Positions 10,320 through 19,909 of a DNA stretch of 64,000 nucleotides are shown piece after piece. The position numbers and the translations under genes are program-made. The stretch covers positions 131,488-195,487 of the forward strand of contig JADHZC010000011.1 of the NCBI GenBank assembly GCA_015657545.1, given 5' to 3'. Source of the DNA: Rickettsia sp. GTDB taxonomy: Bacteria > Pseudomonadota > Alphaproteobacteria > Rickettsiales > Rickettsiaceae. Within the stretch, counting starts at the first letter, position 1. The number at the start of each line of letters is the position of its first letter. Below the pieces are notes generated by a model that was not told the origin of the DNA, did no database searches, and saw nothing but the letters and a program-made list of their open reading frames with translations.

Positions 10320-10587
10320 TTTACGAAATTCTTTTAAAAATATTATTTTTAAAAGATATCCATTGTTATCAGAAATAATTTTTAATTGGAATGACATTTT
10401 AGGAGAAACACTCTCTCTTCAGATCTATCCTAAGAGAATTTGTGTCAATAATAAGAAGAGCATTTTACACTTAGGTATTTTACAAAATCATTTGGGAACA
10501 GAAATATATTATCAAAAACATCTCATTTTAGAAAGAATTACAAGATATTTTGGATCAAATATAATAGATGATATTAAAATAGGTTAG
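10279..10587 (+). CDS. DUF721/DciA-like protein (start may be the Met at 10300)
   Basis: About 100 aa; FNWNDILGETLSLQIYPKRI...LHLGILQNHLGTEIYYQKHLILERITRYFG pattern; overlaps fmt end. Confidence 0.65.
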   Translation: MDYKVKKMHSVSHSLRNSFKNIIFKRYPLLSEIIFNWNDILGETLSLQIYPKRICVNNKKSILHLGILQNHLGTEIYYQKHLILERITRYFGSNIIDDIKIG

Positions 10588-10590
10588 TGC

Positions 10591-11064
10591 TTGCAGACAA
10601 AATTAATCATGTTATCAAATTTTTTAAACATTTTAATATATTTTTTGTTTGGATTATTAAATCTATATTTTTATAAATATGATTTTTATGATTTTTGCTT
10701 TCTTGAAATAGTGTTTTTTTATATTTTTTATAAATTGAAAGAACAAAAATTTTTGCATTTTTTTATTTTAGGAACAATTACAGATTTTTTGCACTTTTTT
10801 CCTATAGGAGTGTATCTTGTTATTTTTATAGTTTTATTTATAATATTTAGCAATTTGCAGCATGTTATAAAATTTTATTACATAGTTTTTTTAGTATGTG
10901 TTTTTTTCTTTCTAGAAATTTTATTAAATAGCTTTTTGAAAGAAGTTAATTTTTTTAAATACTTTGCTTTTGAGTATTTAAAATATTTCAGAAAAATTTT
11001 CTTCACTGCTTTAATATTAAAAATTTATAGCTTTTTTCTAAGATTCAGGTTATATGGATTATAA
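10591..11064 (+). CDS. MreD-like membrane protein (TTG start at 10591 or ATG at 10609)
   Basis: Small multi-TM protein (GTITDFLHFFPIGVYLVIFI) directly upstream of and overlapping a PBP2 gene. Confidence 0.6.
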   Translation: MQTKLIMLSNFLNILIYFLFGLLNLYFYKYDFYDFCFLEIVFFYIFYKLKEQKFLHFFILGTITDFLHFFPIGVYLVIFIVLFIIFSNLQHVIKFYYIVFLVCVFFFLEILLNSFLKEVNFFKYFAFEYLKYFRKIFFTALILKIYSFFLRFRLYGL

Positions 11065-12838
11065 GTATAATCTTTTAAAAAAAAAGATAGATAGGAGAAG
11101 TTTTGTTTTAATATTTTTTAAATTTTCTTTGATTTCTATTATTGTAGTTAAAAATTTTTTTCTACAACTTCTTAATCAAGAAAAATATAGCAATTTATCA
11201 GAAAATAATAGAATAAAATTTACTCTTTTACCTAGTTTAAGAGGGGAAATTTTTGATAAATTTTCTCAAGGTTTAGCTTTAAATAGTGATCGATTTAATC
11301 TTGCTTTGATTAATAGAGATTTGTCGCAATTAAGAGCAGAAATTTTGTTAATAAAGAAAATCTTTAAATGGAACGATGATTTTTGCACAAAAATTTTATC
11401 AGAAATAAAAAAAATTCCTAAATATGGGCAAAAAATAATAAAAAGTAATATTTCTTGGGAGCATGTAAGTTTTTTAGAAGAGAATAAAGAGTTATTGGTT
11501 AATTTTTTTATTGATATAGAAAATGCAAGGATTTATCCGTATGAAAAATTTTTATTTCATACGGTAGGATATTTGCAAAGGGGTTTTCAGGATCAGTATA
11601 GTCAAAATTTAAAAAATATAAATATAGGCAAATTTGGATTAGAAAAATTTTACCATAATCAACTCAAAGGTGTTGATGGTTATAAAAAAATTGAGAAAGA
11701 TGCTTTTGGTAAGTTGAATAAGGTTATTAAAATATCTAATATCATTAAAGGTAGCGATATTTTTACTAATTTAGATGCAAAATTACAAAAGGACTTTTTT
11801 GACCTTATTCCAGATATGAGTGGTAGTGTTGTGGTTAATGAGTGCTCCACTGGTAATATTTTATCTATGATATCATTTCCAAGTTTCGACCCTCATTCTA
11901 TGGTTAATCTTTCCCACAAGGAATGGTCTAATATTAATTCAGATCCAGAACATCCTTTATTAAATAAATCTGTCCAATCCTCTTATCCCCCGGGGTCAGT
12001 GTTTAAAATTGTAACAATGTTAGCTGCTCTTGAATCTGGTATCAGTATAGATCAAAAATTTGAATGCAAAGGTTTTATTTGGATAGGAGGTAGAAGATTT
12101 GGTTGTGCTAAAAAATCTGGACATGGGTTAATAAATATGTCTGAAGCTTTACAATTTTCTTGTAACTGTTATATGTATAACATTGCTAAAATCATAGGAC
12201 ATCAAAAAATATTGGATGCTGCTCAGGAATTGGGTCTTGGTAAAAAAACAGGTATAGATTTACCAGATGAAAAAGAAGGTTTTTTACCTTCTGTTGAGTG
12301 GAAATATAAAAAATTTGGTCAAAAATGGATGTTAGGAGATAGTTTAAATCTTGCTATCGGTCAAGGATTCACTTTAGTTACACCAATTCAATTGTCAATG
12401 TTAATTTCTGCAATTGCAAATGGAGGATTTTTATATCAGCCCAACATTGCTAAAAGAACTATCAAATCAAGACAATTAGGTTTTTCTTTAGATAATTTAA
12501 AATTAGTTAAAGATGCTTTATATAAAGCCATTAATGAAATAGGTGGGACTGGTTACTATAGAAGTAGGTTTAACTTTAATTCAATGACTATGTCTGGTAA
12601 AACTGGTACAGCCCAGTTGATTCAAAAAAAATCCTTAGAAGAAGATTTTGATGATTTGAAAAATACAGAACATAAAAAAAGAAATCATTCTATATTTGTT
12701 GGTTTTGCTCCATCATCAGAACCTAAATTTTCTGTTTCATTATATTGTAGCAACATGGGGAGTGGATCACGATTTGCTGCTCCTTTAGCAAGAAGCATTA
12801 TGCTTAGATTGTTAAAAAAATATTTTTCTATATTATGA
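11054..12838 (+). CDS. mrdA: Penicillin-binding protein 2 (peptidoglycan D,D-transpeptidase)
   Basis: LPSLRGEIFDKFSQGLALN, YPPGSVFKIVTMLAALE (SxxK), SCN motif (QFSCNCYMY), SGKTGTAQ. Confidence 0.97.
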   Translation: MDYKYNLLKKKIDRRSFVLIFFKFSLISIIVVKNFFLQLLNQEKYSNLSENNRIKFTLLPSLRGEIFDKFSQGLALNSDRFNLALINRDLSQLRAEILLIKKIFKWNDDFCTKILSEIKKIPKYGQKIIKSNISWEHVSFLEENKELLVNFFIDIENARIYPYEKFLFHTVGYLQRGFQDQYSQNLKNINIGKFGLEKFYHNQLKGVDGYKKIEKDAFGKLNKVIKISNIIKGSDIFTNLDAKLQKDFFDLIPDMSGSVVVNECSTGNILSMISFPSFDPHSMVNLSHKEWSNINSDPEHPLLNKSVQSSYPPGSVFKIVTMLAALESGISIDQKFECKGFIWIGGRRFGCAKKSGHGLINMSEALQFSCNCYMYNIAKIIGHQKILDAAQELGLGKKTGIDLPDEKEGFLPSVEWKYKKFGQKWMLGDSLNLAIGQGFTLVTPIQLSMLISAIANGGFLYQPNIAKRTIKSRQLGFSLDNLKLVKDALYKAINEIGGTGYYRSRFNFNSMTMSGKTGTAQLIQKKSLEEDFDDLKNTEHKKRNHSIFVGFAPSSEPKFSVSLYCSNMGSGSRFAAPLARSIMLRLLKKYFSIL

Positions 12839-12889
12839 ATTATGCTTGCTTTTTTGAGAAGAATTTTTAAATTTATATTTTTTGATTGA

Positions 12890-13504
12890 ATGAAGAAAAA
12901 ATCTATTGTCAGTATAGTTTTTTTATCGATATTGGCTTTTTCCTTGATTAGCTTGTTAACTTTTTTTTTATTGGAAAATAGAAAAAGAAATATATTAAAA
13001 GAGCAAATTGCATTTAGTGAATCTTTTTACAAATTTTCAAATAATGAAAAAGATTTTGATTTAAATTTTGCTCTAAATGATGCAAAAAATATGCATTATG
13101 AGAATGTAGGTAGAGATTTAGCTTTGCTTTCTTATTACAAATTTTCACTTAAAGAAAAGGAATATGCTTCTCTAATAGTAAATATTGTTGAAAATACTTC
13201 TTACTCTAATTTAGTTAGGTCTTTAGCAAGATTGTATTTTGTAAGCTTTATTTTAAATAAGGGATATACAGAATTTTTATCTTATGAAGATAAGGGGCTT
13301 GAATATTTGAACTATTTTCAAAATCAACAACAAGTATATTTTAATTTTTCTTTATTTTTAAAAATTTTATTTCATATCAAAAAACAAGATTTAGTTTCTG
13401 CTAAGGCTTATGCTCAAAAGCTTCTAGCTCAAGAAGATGTTAATGATTTTATAAAAGAACAAACAAAAATTATTTTAACCAAAATGAATAATGAAAATAG
13501 ATAA
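12890..13504 (+). CDS. TPR-like membrane-anchored protein (YfgM-like)
   Basis: N-terminal TM then helical repeats; immediately upstream of a bamB-like gene, an arrangement known in proteobacteria. Confidence 0.55.
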   Translation: MKKKSIVSIVFLSILAFSLISLLTFFLLENRKRNILKEQIAFSESFYKFSNNEKDFDLNFALNDAKNMHYENVGRDLALLSYYKFSLKEKEYASLIVNIVENTSYSNLVRSLARLYFVSFILNKGYTEFLSYEDKGLEYLNYFQNQQQVYFNFSLFLKILFHIKKQDLVSAKAYAQKLLAQEDVNDFIKEQTKIILTKMNNENR

Positions 13505-14711
13505 TTGGATTATGATCTTATTTTTTACAAACCGCTCTTTAATATTAAAGACAATCTCTTTTTCTATAAAATTTGTCTTAATTTCTATTTTTTTTATATC
13601 ATGTAGTAACACTCATTATACTGGTAAATTGGTTAATAATGGGAAAATTAAACATCTAAAAAATAACTATGTTAAAACAAAACTTACTGAGAATAAGATT
13701 TTATCTGAGCCTTGTATAAATGGTTCTAATATCTATATTCTTGATCACAAAGGTTTTTTAATAGCCTTTTCTTTATCAGATCAAAAAATTTTATGGAAAA
13801 GTAAAATTTTGGCTGATGATATTGGACAATTTAATATGATGATAGGGAATATTATTTATGATTCAGGCAAATTGTACGTTAGTAATGGTTCTCAATTTCT
13901 CTTTGTTTTTGATGCTATGCAAGGATACGAAATTATAAGAAAAAAATTTCCTTCTCCAATTATGCATCAAATTTTAGTTAAGCAAGATGATAAGATCATT
14001 GTACAGACTTCAGATGGACATGTCATATCATATGATTTTAAAAATATGCAAAATGATTGGATATATTGTAAAGAAGTAAAATCAATAAGTCAGGTTTTTA
14101 CAGATAGTGTTTCTATTTTAGGGCAAGATTTTATTTTATTAACTTTAAATGGTACTGAATTATTATGTCTTGAAAAATCTTCTGGTAATGAGATATGGAA
14201 ACTTGACTTAGAAAGTAATATTGGACCTCTGAAAGTTTCTTTATTTTTACATGATATGCAAAAAATAATAATAGAGGATTTTCTTTTTATCTTACTTTCT
14301 AGTGGAGATATTATAAAAATAGATCTACATTCTGGTCAAAAAATTTCTTCCCAAAATTTCTATCCTGTAAAATCTTTGAAAAATTTTGGAGGAAAAATTT
14401 TTTTATTGCAGGATAATTTATTTTTAATGCTAAATCCAAAAGATTTGCAGGTTTTAGCTAAATTCGATCTTTTAAACTTATTAAAAAAAAAAGAAGTTTT
14501 AAATTCCATGTTAGGAAGGTTTGATGAGATTAACAATAAATTATATTTTTATGTTTTGAGTAATAAAGGAAATCTCTTTGAGTTTAATGTAAAAAATAGT
14601 ATTTTCCTTTTATCCCAACAAAAAATTTCTAAAAATATACGGAATATTTTTCTACACAGAGGAAAAATACATTTTTTGAGTAATAATTCTATTTTTTATA
14701 ATATTAATTAA
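13491..14711 (+). CDS. bamB: PQQ-like beta-propeller lipoprotein, BamB-like
   Basis: Lipobox-like FFISCSN; repeats LSDQKILWKSKI, SSGNEIWKLDL. Confidence 0.7.
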   Translation: MKIDNWIMILFFTNRSLILKTISFSIKFVLISIFFISCSNTHYTGKLVNNGKIKHLKNNYVKTKLTENKILSEPCINGSNIYILDHKGFLIAFSLSDQKILWKSKILADDIGQFNMMIGNIIYDSGKLYVSNGSQFLFVFDAMQGYEIIRKKFPSPIMHQILVKQDDKIIVQTSDGHVISYDFKNMQNDWIYCKEVKSISQVFTDSVSILGQDFILLTLNGTELLCLEKSSGNEIWKLDLESNIGPLKVSLFLHDMQKIIIEDFLFILLSSGDIIKIDLHSGQKISSQNFYPVKSLKNFGGKIFLLQDNLFLMLNPKDLQVLAKFDLLNLLKKKEVLNSMLGRFDEINNKLYFYVLSNKGNLFEFNVKNSIFLLSQQKISKNIRNIFLHRGKIHFLSNNSIFYNIN

Positions 14712-14819
14712 TAATTAAAGATAAAGATTTTCTATATTTTAAGTAAAATAAGTAATGTAATAGAATTATACATCGCTATAAATCTTTTATAAAAAAGTGA
14801 AAATGAAAATTTTATAAAA

Positions 14820-15476
14820 ATGTCTCAATTTCTTAAGAAAAACAAAAGTTGTTTTATTCCTGTTTCTTCAATTTTTAAAAATATGCTCTCAAGAGATAAA
14901 GATGGGTTTACTAAATTACAAGATTTATTAAATGAATTTTCTGACAATAGACTTCTTATTACTCTGATTTTTTTTTCCTTACCTATTGCTATACCATTAC
15001 CATATCCCCCAGGATTTACATCTCTTTTTGCTATACCTCTTATATTATTTTCAACTAAATTAATAATTGGAAATACTGAAATAATTTTACCTCATAAAAT
15101 AGGACAATATAAAATTTCTAATAAAACACTTATTAAAATTTTTAGTAAAATGATCCCAATGATTAGATTTTTGGAATCATATATGAAACCTAGAATTAAA
15201 TTTACTCAATATAAATATACAAAAAACATATTTGGATATTTATCTTTTATTTCCTCGATCTTTATTTTAATTCCTTTGCCATTTACAAATGCTATTCCAG
15301 CTTTGAGTATTTGTATAATTGCTTTAGGATTTTTGAATCAAGATGGTTTGGTTTTAATTATAGGTTTGTTTATTTTTTTTATAGGAGGTGCTATAACTTT
15401 TTTGGCTGTTACTGGAAGTTTTTTTATTTTACTATTTTCTTTAAAATCTATCGGAAGATTTTTTTCTTCAACATGA
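14820..15476 (+). CDS. ExoD family exopolysaccharide synthesis protein
   Basis: LQDLLNEFSDNRLLITLIFFSLPIAIPLPYPPGFTSLFAIPLI...PFTNAIPALSICIIALG. Confidence 0.85.
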   Translation: MSQFLKKNKSCFIPVSSIFKNMLSRDKDGFTKLQDLLNEFSDNRLLITLIFFSLPIAIPLPYPPGFTSLFAIPLILFSTKLIIGNTEIILPHKIGQYKISNKTLIKIFSKMIPMIRFLESYMKPRIKFTQYKYTKNIFGYLSFISSIFILIPLPFTNAIPALSICIIALGFLNQDGLVLIIGLFIFFIGGAITFLAVTGSFFILLFSLKSIGRFFSST

Positions 15477-15532
15477 AAATAGCATATTTAGGGATTTAAT
15501 TTTTATGATGCTTTATTTATAGGATATTTTCT

Positions 15533-16942
15533 ATGATTATTACAAGATTTGCTCCTTCTCCTACTGGTGCTTTACATATAGGTTCTGCAAGAACAGCTTT
15601 GTTTAATTACTTATTTGCAAAACATAATAATGGAAAATTTATACTTAGAATAGAGGATACTGATATAATACGTTCTAAAAAAGAGTTTGAAGAGGAAATT
15701 CTACTTTATTTAAATAAATTGGGTATTGATTACGACGAGCTTTACTTTCAGTCAAAAAACTTTAAACGTCATTTTGATATTGCAAATGAGCTTGTAATTT
15801 TAGGAAAGGCTTATTATTGCCTTTCTTCCAAAGAAGAGATTCAATTACAAAAATCTTCTTATCAATCTTCAGAAAATAAAACATTTATATTTCAGAGTCC
15901 CTGGAGAGATAAAAATCAAAAAGAGGTTAGATCCAAAAATTCTGTTATAAGATTTAAGACCCCTAGAGAAGGGGTAACATATATAAATGATTTAGTACAG
16001 GGAAATATTTCTGTAGAAAATAAATATATAGAAGATTTTGTGATTTCTAGAAGTGATAATACTTCTACTTATATTCTTGCGTCTGCAGTTGATGACCATG
16101 ACTCTTGTATATCTCATGTTATAAGAGGAGATGATCATATAAATAATGCTATTAGACAAAAATTGATTTATCAGGCGTTAGGTTGGAAAATTCCATATTT
16201 TGTTCATATATCTTTATTGCATGATGAGAAAGGTCAAAAATTATCTAAAAGATCTGGACTTGAACAATATGAAGTAAAAAAAATTCTTGATGATGGGTAT
16301 TTACCAGATGCTTTAAGAAATTACATTTTAAGACTGGGGTGGTCTTACGGAGATCATGAAATTATTTCTAAAGAAGATTCCATAAAATGGTTTAACTTGA
16401 AAAATTTAGGAAAATCTCCTGCTAGAATTGATTTTAAAAAATTGGATTATCTAAATCGTTTTTATCTCGTTAATATTCCAGATCAAGAAATTATGTCTTA
16501 TTTAGAAAAATGTTATCATGAGGATGGTTTGATCTTAGGTTTTAATTCAAAAGAGGTTATTTTTAGATCTATATCAGAATTGAAAAAAAGAGCTAATAAT
16601 ATTCATGAAATATATATTTTTTCTAAAGTTTTTTTGGTAGAGCAAAATTTAGAAATTAGCAAAGATGATCAAAATTTTGTGAAAAATTCTGTAGATAAAA
16701 GATTTTTAGAATTTTTAATTAAAATATTTGAAAATTCTAGAGAAGAAATTGACGATATAGCTTTAAAGGAGATTTTCAATGATATTTCATTGAAATTTAA
16801 TTGTAAAGTTCAACTTGTCTTTAAAATTTTTAGAATTATATTAACATCAAATAAATCTTCTTTATCTTTATATGTTGTTATCAGAATATTAGGAGTTACA
16901 AATGTAGTTTTCAGGTTAAAAAATTTTTATGCCAAATATTGA
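15533..16942 (+). CDS. gltX: Glutamyl-tRNA synthetase
   Basis: RFAPSPTGALHIGSARTALFNYL (HIGH), KLSKRSG (KMSKS-like), VIRGDDHINN. Confidence 0.98.
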   Translation: MIITRFAPSPTGALHIGSARTALFNYLFAKHNNGKFILRIEDTDIIRSKKEFEEEILLYLNKLGIDYDELYFQSKNFKRHFDIANELVILGKAYYCLSSKEEIQLQKSSYQSSENKTFIFQSPWRDKNQKEVRSKNSVIRFKTPREGVTYINDLVQGNISVENKYIEDFVISRSDNTSTYILASAVDDHDSCISHVIRGDDHINNAIRQKLIYQALGWKIPYFVHISLLHDEKGQKLSKRSGLEQYEVKKILDDGYLPDALRNYILRLGWSYGDHEIISKEDSIKWFNLKNLGKSPARIDFKKLDYLNRFYLVNIPDQEIMSYLEKCYHEDGLILGFNSKEVIFRSISELKKRANNIHEIYIFSKVFLVEQNLEISKDDQNFVKNSVDKRFLEFLIKIFENSREEIDDIALKEIFNDISLKFNCKVQLVFKIFRIILTSNKSSLSLYVVIRILGVTNVVFRLKNFYAKY

Positions 16943-17720
16943 AACTGACCACAATTTAATGCATTTAGAATTTGCTAAATATTTTGGGAAAGCTATTTTA
17001 ATAGAGACAAATTCTGTGGATCTTACAATCTCTGCTATAGAAGATTCTCTAAAAATAAATATCTTAAAGAATTTTAAGGGTAATTTATTTGATCACCCAG
17101 ATTTTTTAGAAATATCAACATCTTCTAAATATATAAATTTAAATCAAATCAGGCAAGTCTCTCTTTTTTTGCAAAAAACCTCTATTTATTCTGGTTATAA
17201 AATTGTTTTAATAAAGAATGCAGAATCTCTAAATATTTTTGCTAGTAATGCTTTTTTAAAGCAAATTGAAGAATTAAGTCCTAATAATTTAGTAATTTTG
17301 ATTACTGAGAGTTTTTATAAAATTATTTACACTATTTACAATAGATGCTTGAGATTAAGAAATTTTTATACAAAATTAAAAATTGTTTTTAACAAAGAAT
17401 TTAGTTTTTTTTTTCTAAAATCTACTACTTTTACAGATAAGATAATTTTTATAGAGAAGATTACTGAAAAATCTAATTGGACTTTATGGAAAAATTTTAT
17501 GTTTCATACTGAGCTTTTGATAAAAAACATGCTTTATAAATCACTTTTTGATTACTCCCTATCTCAGATAGAAGAAAAGATATTTTTTCAATTTAAAAAT
17601 AGATCATCTTATAGTTTTTTTTTGTTATTAGAAAAAATATATAGTTTAGTGAATAATAGTTATAGATATGATCTTGATCAGAGAACAAGTGTTTTAATTG
17701 TTTTAAATGAGTTTTTATAA
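16929..17720 (+). CDS. holB: DNA polymerase III delta' subunit-like
   Basis: HPDFLEIS...NLNQIRQVSLFLQKTSIYSGYKIVLIKNAESLNIFASNAFLKQIEELSPNNLVILIT. Confidence 0.8.
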   Translation: MPNIETDHNLMHLEFAKYFGKAILIETNSVDLTISAIEDSLKINILKNFKGNLFDHPDFLEISTSSKYINLNQIRQVSLFLQKTSIYSGYKIVLIKNAESLNIFASNAFLKQIEELSPNNLVILITESFYKIIYTIYNRCLRLRNFYTKLKIVFNKEFSFFFLKSTTFTDKIIFIEKITEKSNWTLWKNFMFHTELLIKNMLYKSLFDYSLSQIEEKIFFQFKNRSSYSFFLLLEKIYSLVNNSYRYDLDQRTSVLIVLNEFL

Positions 17721-19799
17721 GTGCAAAATGAACAATTAATTGAGAAATTTTTCTTTACATCAATAGAAAATGTTTTGAAAATTCAAGGTAAAAATTTAAA
17801 TGCCCTTCATAGATTAGAGATTTTTTCTTTGAGAGATATTGTTTTCTTAAAACCTGTTGATAGAGATATTTATTTGAATTTAGAGAAAATATCTCTGGAT
17901 AAACCCTTTGAATCTTTAGTGAAAATTTATGCTACTATAAGATCTTTTCAGTTAGGTAGAAAACAAAATATTATTAATGTTGAATTCGATAACAAAAACG
18001 TTGAGCTGATTTTTTTTAATAAAATTCCTCCTTTTCTCCTCAGTGTGTTGCAGTTGGGAAAAAAATATTTTGTTAAGGGGAAAATGAGATTAGCATTTGG
18101 TAGGTACCAAATAATTCATCCAGAGTTTATTTTAAACCCGAGATTAGTTAAGAATATTTTTCCAAAATATAATCTTACATATGGTTTGAGCAGCACTCAA
18201 TTGTATAATTACATTTTGATTTCTTTAGAATATATGGGTTCTTTTTTTTCTAAACTTGAATCTTTTTCTAGGTTAGATAAATATTTTTTATGGCTCTATA
18301 AAACAGTTAAGCGACTACATTATGCTGATATGTCTTTAAATATTAAGCAATCTTTAAGTTCTTTTAATTTTGCTTTAAAAAGCTTAGCTTTTGAAGAATT
18401 ATTTACTAATCAACTAGCTTTCAAAAATTTTTATTTTCAAAAAAATAATTCTTATAAGAAAAAAAAACAAATATTTTCAAATCATAAATTACAAAAGCAA
18501 ATATTAGATATTTTAGGGTTTGAGCTTACAAAAGAACAAAAAATTGCTATTTCTGAGATAGAAAAGGACCAAATTTCTGATCTACCTATGATGAGACTTT
18601 TGCAGGGTGATGTTGGTTCTGGTAAAACCATTGTAGCTTTATTGACAATAATCAATGTTGTATTTACTAAAAAAATGCAAGCTGCATTGATAGCTCCTAC
18701 AGATATTTTAGCGCAGCAGCATTATCAATTATTTGCTAAATTATTAGAACATATTGATTTAAAAGTGGAGATTTTAACAGGCTCTAGTAAAAAAAAACAT
18801 AAAGAAATTGTTAAAAAAGATTTACTAAATAATAAAATTTCTATTTTGATAGGAACTCATAGCTTGTTTCAAAAAGATGTTATTTTTCATAATTTAGCTT
18901 ATGTGATTATAGATGAACAACATAGATTTGGAGTTAAGCAGAGATTAGATTTAATTAATAAATCTAAAGATGCAGATGTTTTAATTATGAGTGCTACACC
19001 TATACCAAGAAGTTTAACATTGGCTATTTTTGGTAATATAAAAATTTCCAAACTTCATAAAGTTATGGAGAATATTTCTCAAGTAAGAACTTCTCTAATT
19101 TCCATAGAAAAAAAGAAAGAAATTATTTTAAGTATAAGCAAAAAAATTGAAAATGGTCATAGGTCATTTTGGGTTTGTCCTTTTGTAGAAAAATCCGAAA
19201 ATAATGAAATTTTTTCTCATGTGATTAGTGTGAAAGAGAGATATGAAGAACTTGTACAGTATTATCCTGGAAAAGTGGGCTTAATACATGGATCTATGAA
19301 GCAAGCTGAACAGGATTTGGTTCTTAATAAATTTATAAAAGGAGAATTTATGTTGTTGGTTAGCACTACAGTTATAGAGGTTGGTATTGATATTAAGTCT
19401 GTTGGTTTTATTGTGATTGAAAATGCTGAAAGATTTGGCCTGTCTCAGTTGCATCAATTAAGGGGTAGGGTTGGTAGAGATGGAACAAAAGCAGATTGTA
19501 TTTTGCTTTATAATAAAAAATTTCTTTCTTTAGAAGGAAAAAAAAGACTGTTTGTGATGAAAAATACTAATGATGGATTTTTAATAGCTCAAAAAGATCT
19601 TGAAATTAGAGGGCATGGAGAAATTATGGGGCTTAAACAAAGTGGACAAGCTAGATTCTTTTTTGTAGATTTAGTAAAAGATCATTTTATGGTAGAACGA
19701 GCTGAAATTAGGTCTCAAAAAGAATTGAACTCAACTTTTAGTGATTTTAAAATAAAGGTTTTTTTAAAAGGAAATTTTGTTTATATAAAAAGTTTATAA
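17721..19799 (+). CDS. recG: ATP-dependent DNA helicase RecG (GTG start)
   Basis: LLQGDVGSGKTIVALL, VIIDEQHRFGVKQR, MSATPIPRSL, QLRGRVGRDG. Confidence 0.98.
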   Translation: MQNEQLIEKFFFTSIENVLKIQGKNLNALHRLEIFSLRDIVFLKPVDRDIYLNLEKISLDKPFESLVKIYATIRSFQLGRKQNIINVEFDNKNVELIFFNKIPPFLLSVLQLGKKYFVKGKMRLAFGRYQIIHPEFILNPRLVKNIFPKYNLTYGLSSTQLYNYILISLEYMGSFFSKLESFSRLDKYFLWLYKTVKRLHYADMSLNIKQSLSSFNFALKSLAFEELFTNQLAFKNFYFQKNNSYKKKKQIFSNHKLQKQILDILGFELTKEQKIAISEIEKDQISDLPMMRLLQGDVGSGKTIVALLTIINVVFTKKMQAALIAPTDILAQQHYQLFAKLLEHIDLKVEILTGSSKKKHKEIVKKDLLNNKISILIGTHSLFQKDVIFHNLAYVIIDEQHRFGVKQRLDLINKSKDADVLIMSATPIPRSLTLAIFGNIKISKLHKVMENISQVRTSLISIEKKKEIILSISKKIENGHRSFWVCPFVEKSENNEIFSHVISVKERYEELVQYYPGKVGLIHGSMKQAEQDLVLNKFIKGEFMLLVSTTVIEVGIDIKSVGFIVIENAERFGLSQLHQLRGRVGRDGTKADCILLYNKKFLSLEGKKRLFVMKNTNDGFLIAQKDLEIRGHGEIMGLKQSGQARFFFVDLVKDHFMVERAEIRSQKELNSTFSDFKIKVFLKGNFVYIKSL

Positions 19800-19909
19800 A
19801 AATTTTTTTTATGTTCATGAAATTGTAAAAAATATAATAAAAAAAGTTAAAGTATTAATTACAAAAATTTTTAAAATTGATTTTTAAAAAAAAATACATT
19901 ATAATTTAA